Assembly: GCA_964624165.1 (NCBI GenBank) | Contig: CAZUWG010000011.1 | Coordinates: 1-21,430 of the forward strand | From: OLB19 sp964624165 | GTDB taxonomy: Bacteria > Patescibacteriota > Minisyncoccia > Phycocordibacterales > UBA918 | Direction: 5' to 3' | Length of the DNA: 21,430 nucleotides | Shown: in pieces, positions 21,279 to 21,430 of the stretch | Layout: each line of letters starts with the position of its first letter | Position numbering within the stretch: the first letter of the stretch is position 1 | Program-made: the position numbers and the translations under genes | The notes under the pieces: generated by a model | Told to the model about the DNA's origin: nothing | Seen by the model: only the letters and a program-made list of their open reading frames with translations | The model's database searches: none

Positions 21279-21284
21279 CGTATA
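21279..21284 (-). promoter_or_regulatory. Weak -10 box (TATACG) of the DUF2177-DUF1295 operon
   Basis: Read on the minus strand, TATACG ends seven bases before the DUF2177 ATG. It matches the consensus only in part, but the spacing is the same as at many other genes here. Confidence 0.35.
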
Positions 21285-21293
21285 GCAGAAAGC

Positions 21294-21339
21294 CACCAAG
21301 AGGCGGCACACAACGTGTGCCGCCTCTTGGTGTCTTTTT
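21294..21339 (+). terminator. Very stable terminator-like hairpin facing the plus strand
   Basis: CACCAAGAGGCGGCACAC and its exact complement form an 18-base stem with an AAC loop, followed by TCTTTTT on the plus strand. No plus-strand gene lies directly before it. On the minus strand only GGCTTTCT follows, so it could also end a minus-strand gene located beyond the window. Confidence 0.75.
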
Positions 21340-21430
21340 CGCGCCAGACGGGACTCTCTCCTTACAGGAGCAGTACAGGTTGTCAATATTTTTCCTCACG
21401 TCAAAATATCAGTCAACCTTTTCGAGTCCC
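21340..21430. other. Non-coding window edge
   Basis: No gene or clear signal is visible in the last 90 bases. Confidence 0.4.

Noticed and set aside
21052..21399. Minus-strand frames over the terminal hairpin
   Set aside because: They overlap the DUF2177 gene in another frame and run through the terminator hairpin; no family resemblance.
1..21430. CRISPR array, insertion sequence or prophage genes
   Set aside because: No spaced repeat array, transposase, integrase or phage structural motif was seen on either strand.

Overview
The window reads as a piece of a Candidatus Patescibacteria (CPR) chromosome, most like Parcubacteria/Kaiserbacteria. This is inferred from gene content, compact layout and protein style; no search was run. 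Supporting signs are a complete monoderm-type type IV pilus (T4P) locus without a secretin, tightly packed genes with almost no Shine-Dalgarno sequences, tRNA genes without an encoded CCA end, and small membrane proteins of unknown function. Translation follows the standard code, but none of the 24 genes I accept ends in TGA (18 TAA, 6 TAG).

Layout. 1-175 is an extremely GC-rich, homopolymer-filled stretch unlike the rest and is probably low-quality contig-end sequence. 242-1414 is a malic enzyme, followed by a DUF2238/YjdF-like membrane protein (1567-2274). 2446-3330 is a small AT-rich island on the minus strand: a HEPN-motif gene broken by a frameshift at an A9 tract, then tRNA-Ser(GCT), whose 5' end and leader are duplicated upstream. 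A ComF-like phosphoribosyltransferase (minus) is divergent from a long plus-strand T4P block.

The T4P block (4016-15233) runs pilM-pilN-pilO-short pilP-pilB-orphan response regulator-pilT-pilC-pilA-pilD and then four minor (pseudo)pilins (GspH-, PilW-, PilV- and PilX/GspK-like). PilM/N/O/P would form the inner-membrane alignment complex, PilC the platform, PilB and PilT the extension and retraction motors, and PilD would process the prepilins, which all carry a G|F or G|Y site. PilP lacks the domain that docks on a secretin, as expected without an outer membrane. ComF next to this block suggests that DNA uptake may be one of its roles.

After the pilins come ligA, gatC and gatA (gatB is not here) and a membrane-anchored protein with a HEPN-like RNxxxH motif, closed by a strong terminator. 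Then come tRNA-Met(CAT) on the minus strand and, on the plus strand, a hairpin-rich fragment copying the 5' half of initiator tRNA, followed by the imperfect initiator tRNA itself. The window ends with a minus-strand pair, DUF2177 and DUF1295 membrane proteins.

Two themes deserve attention. First, many genes carry a TATAAT-like -10 box that ends only 5-8 bases before the start codon, which implies leaderless mRNAs; in two cases the upstream stop codon lies inside the -10 box. Second, both HEPN-motif genes sit beside tRNA genes that are preceded by partial 5' tRNA copies.
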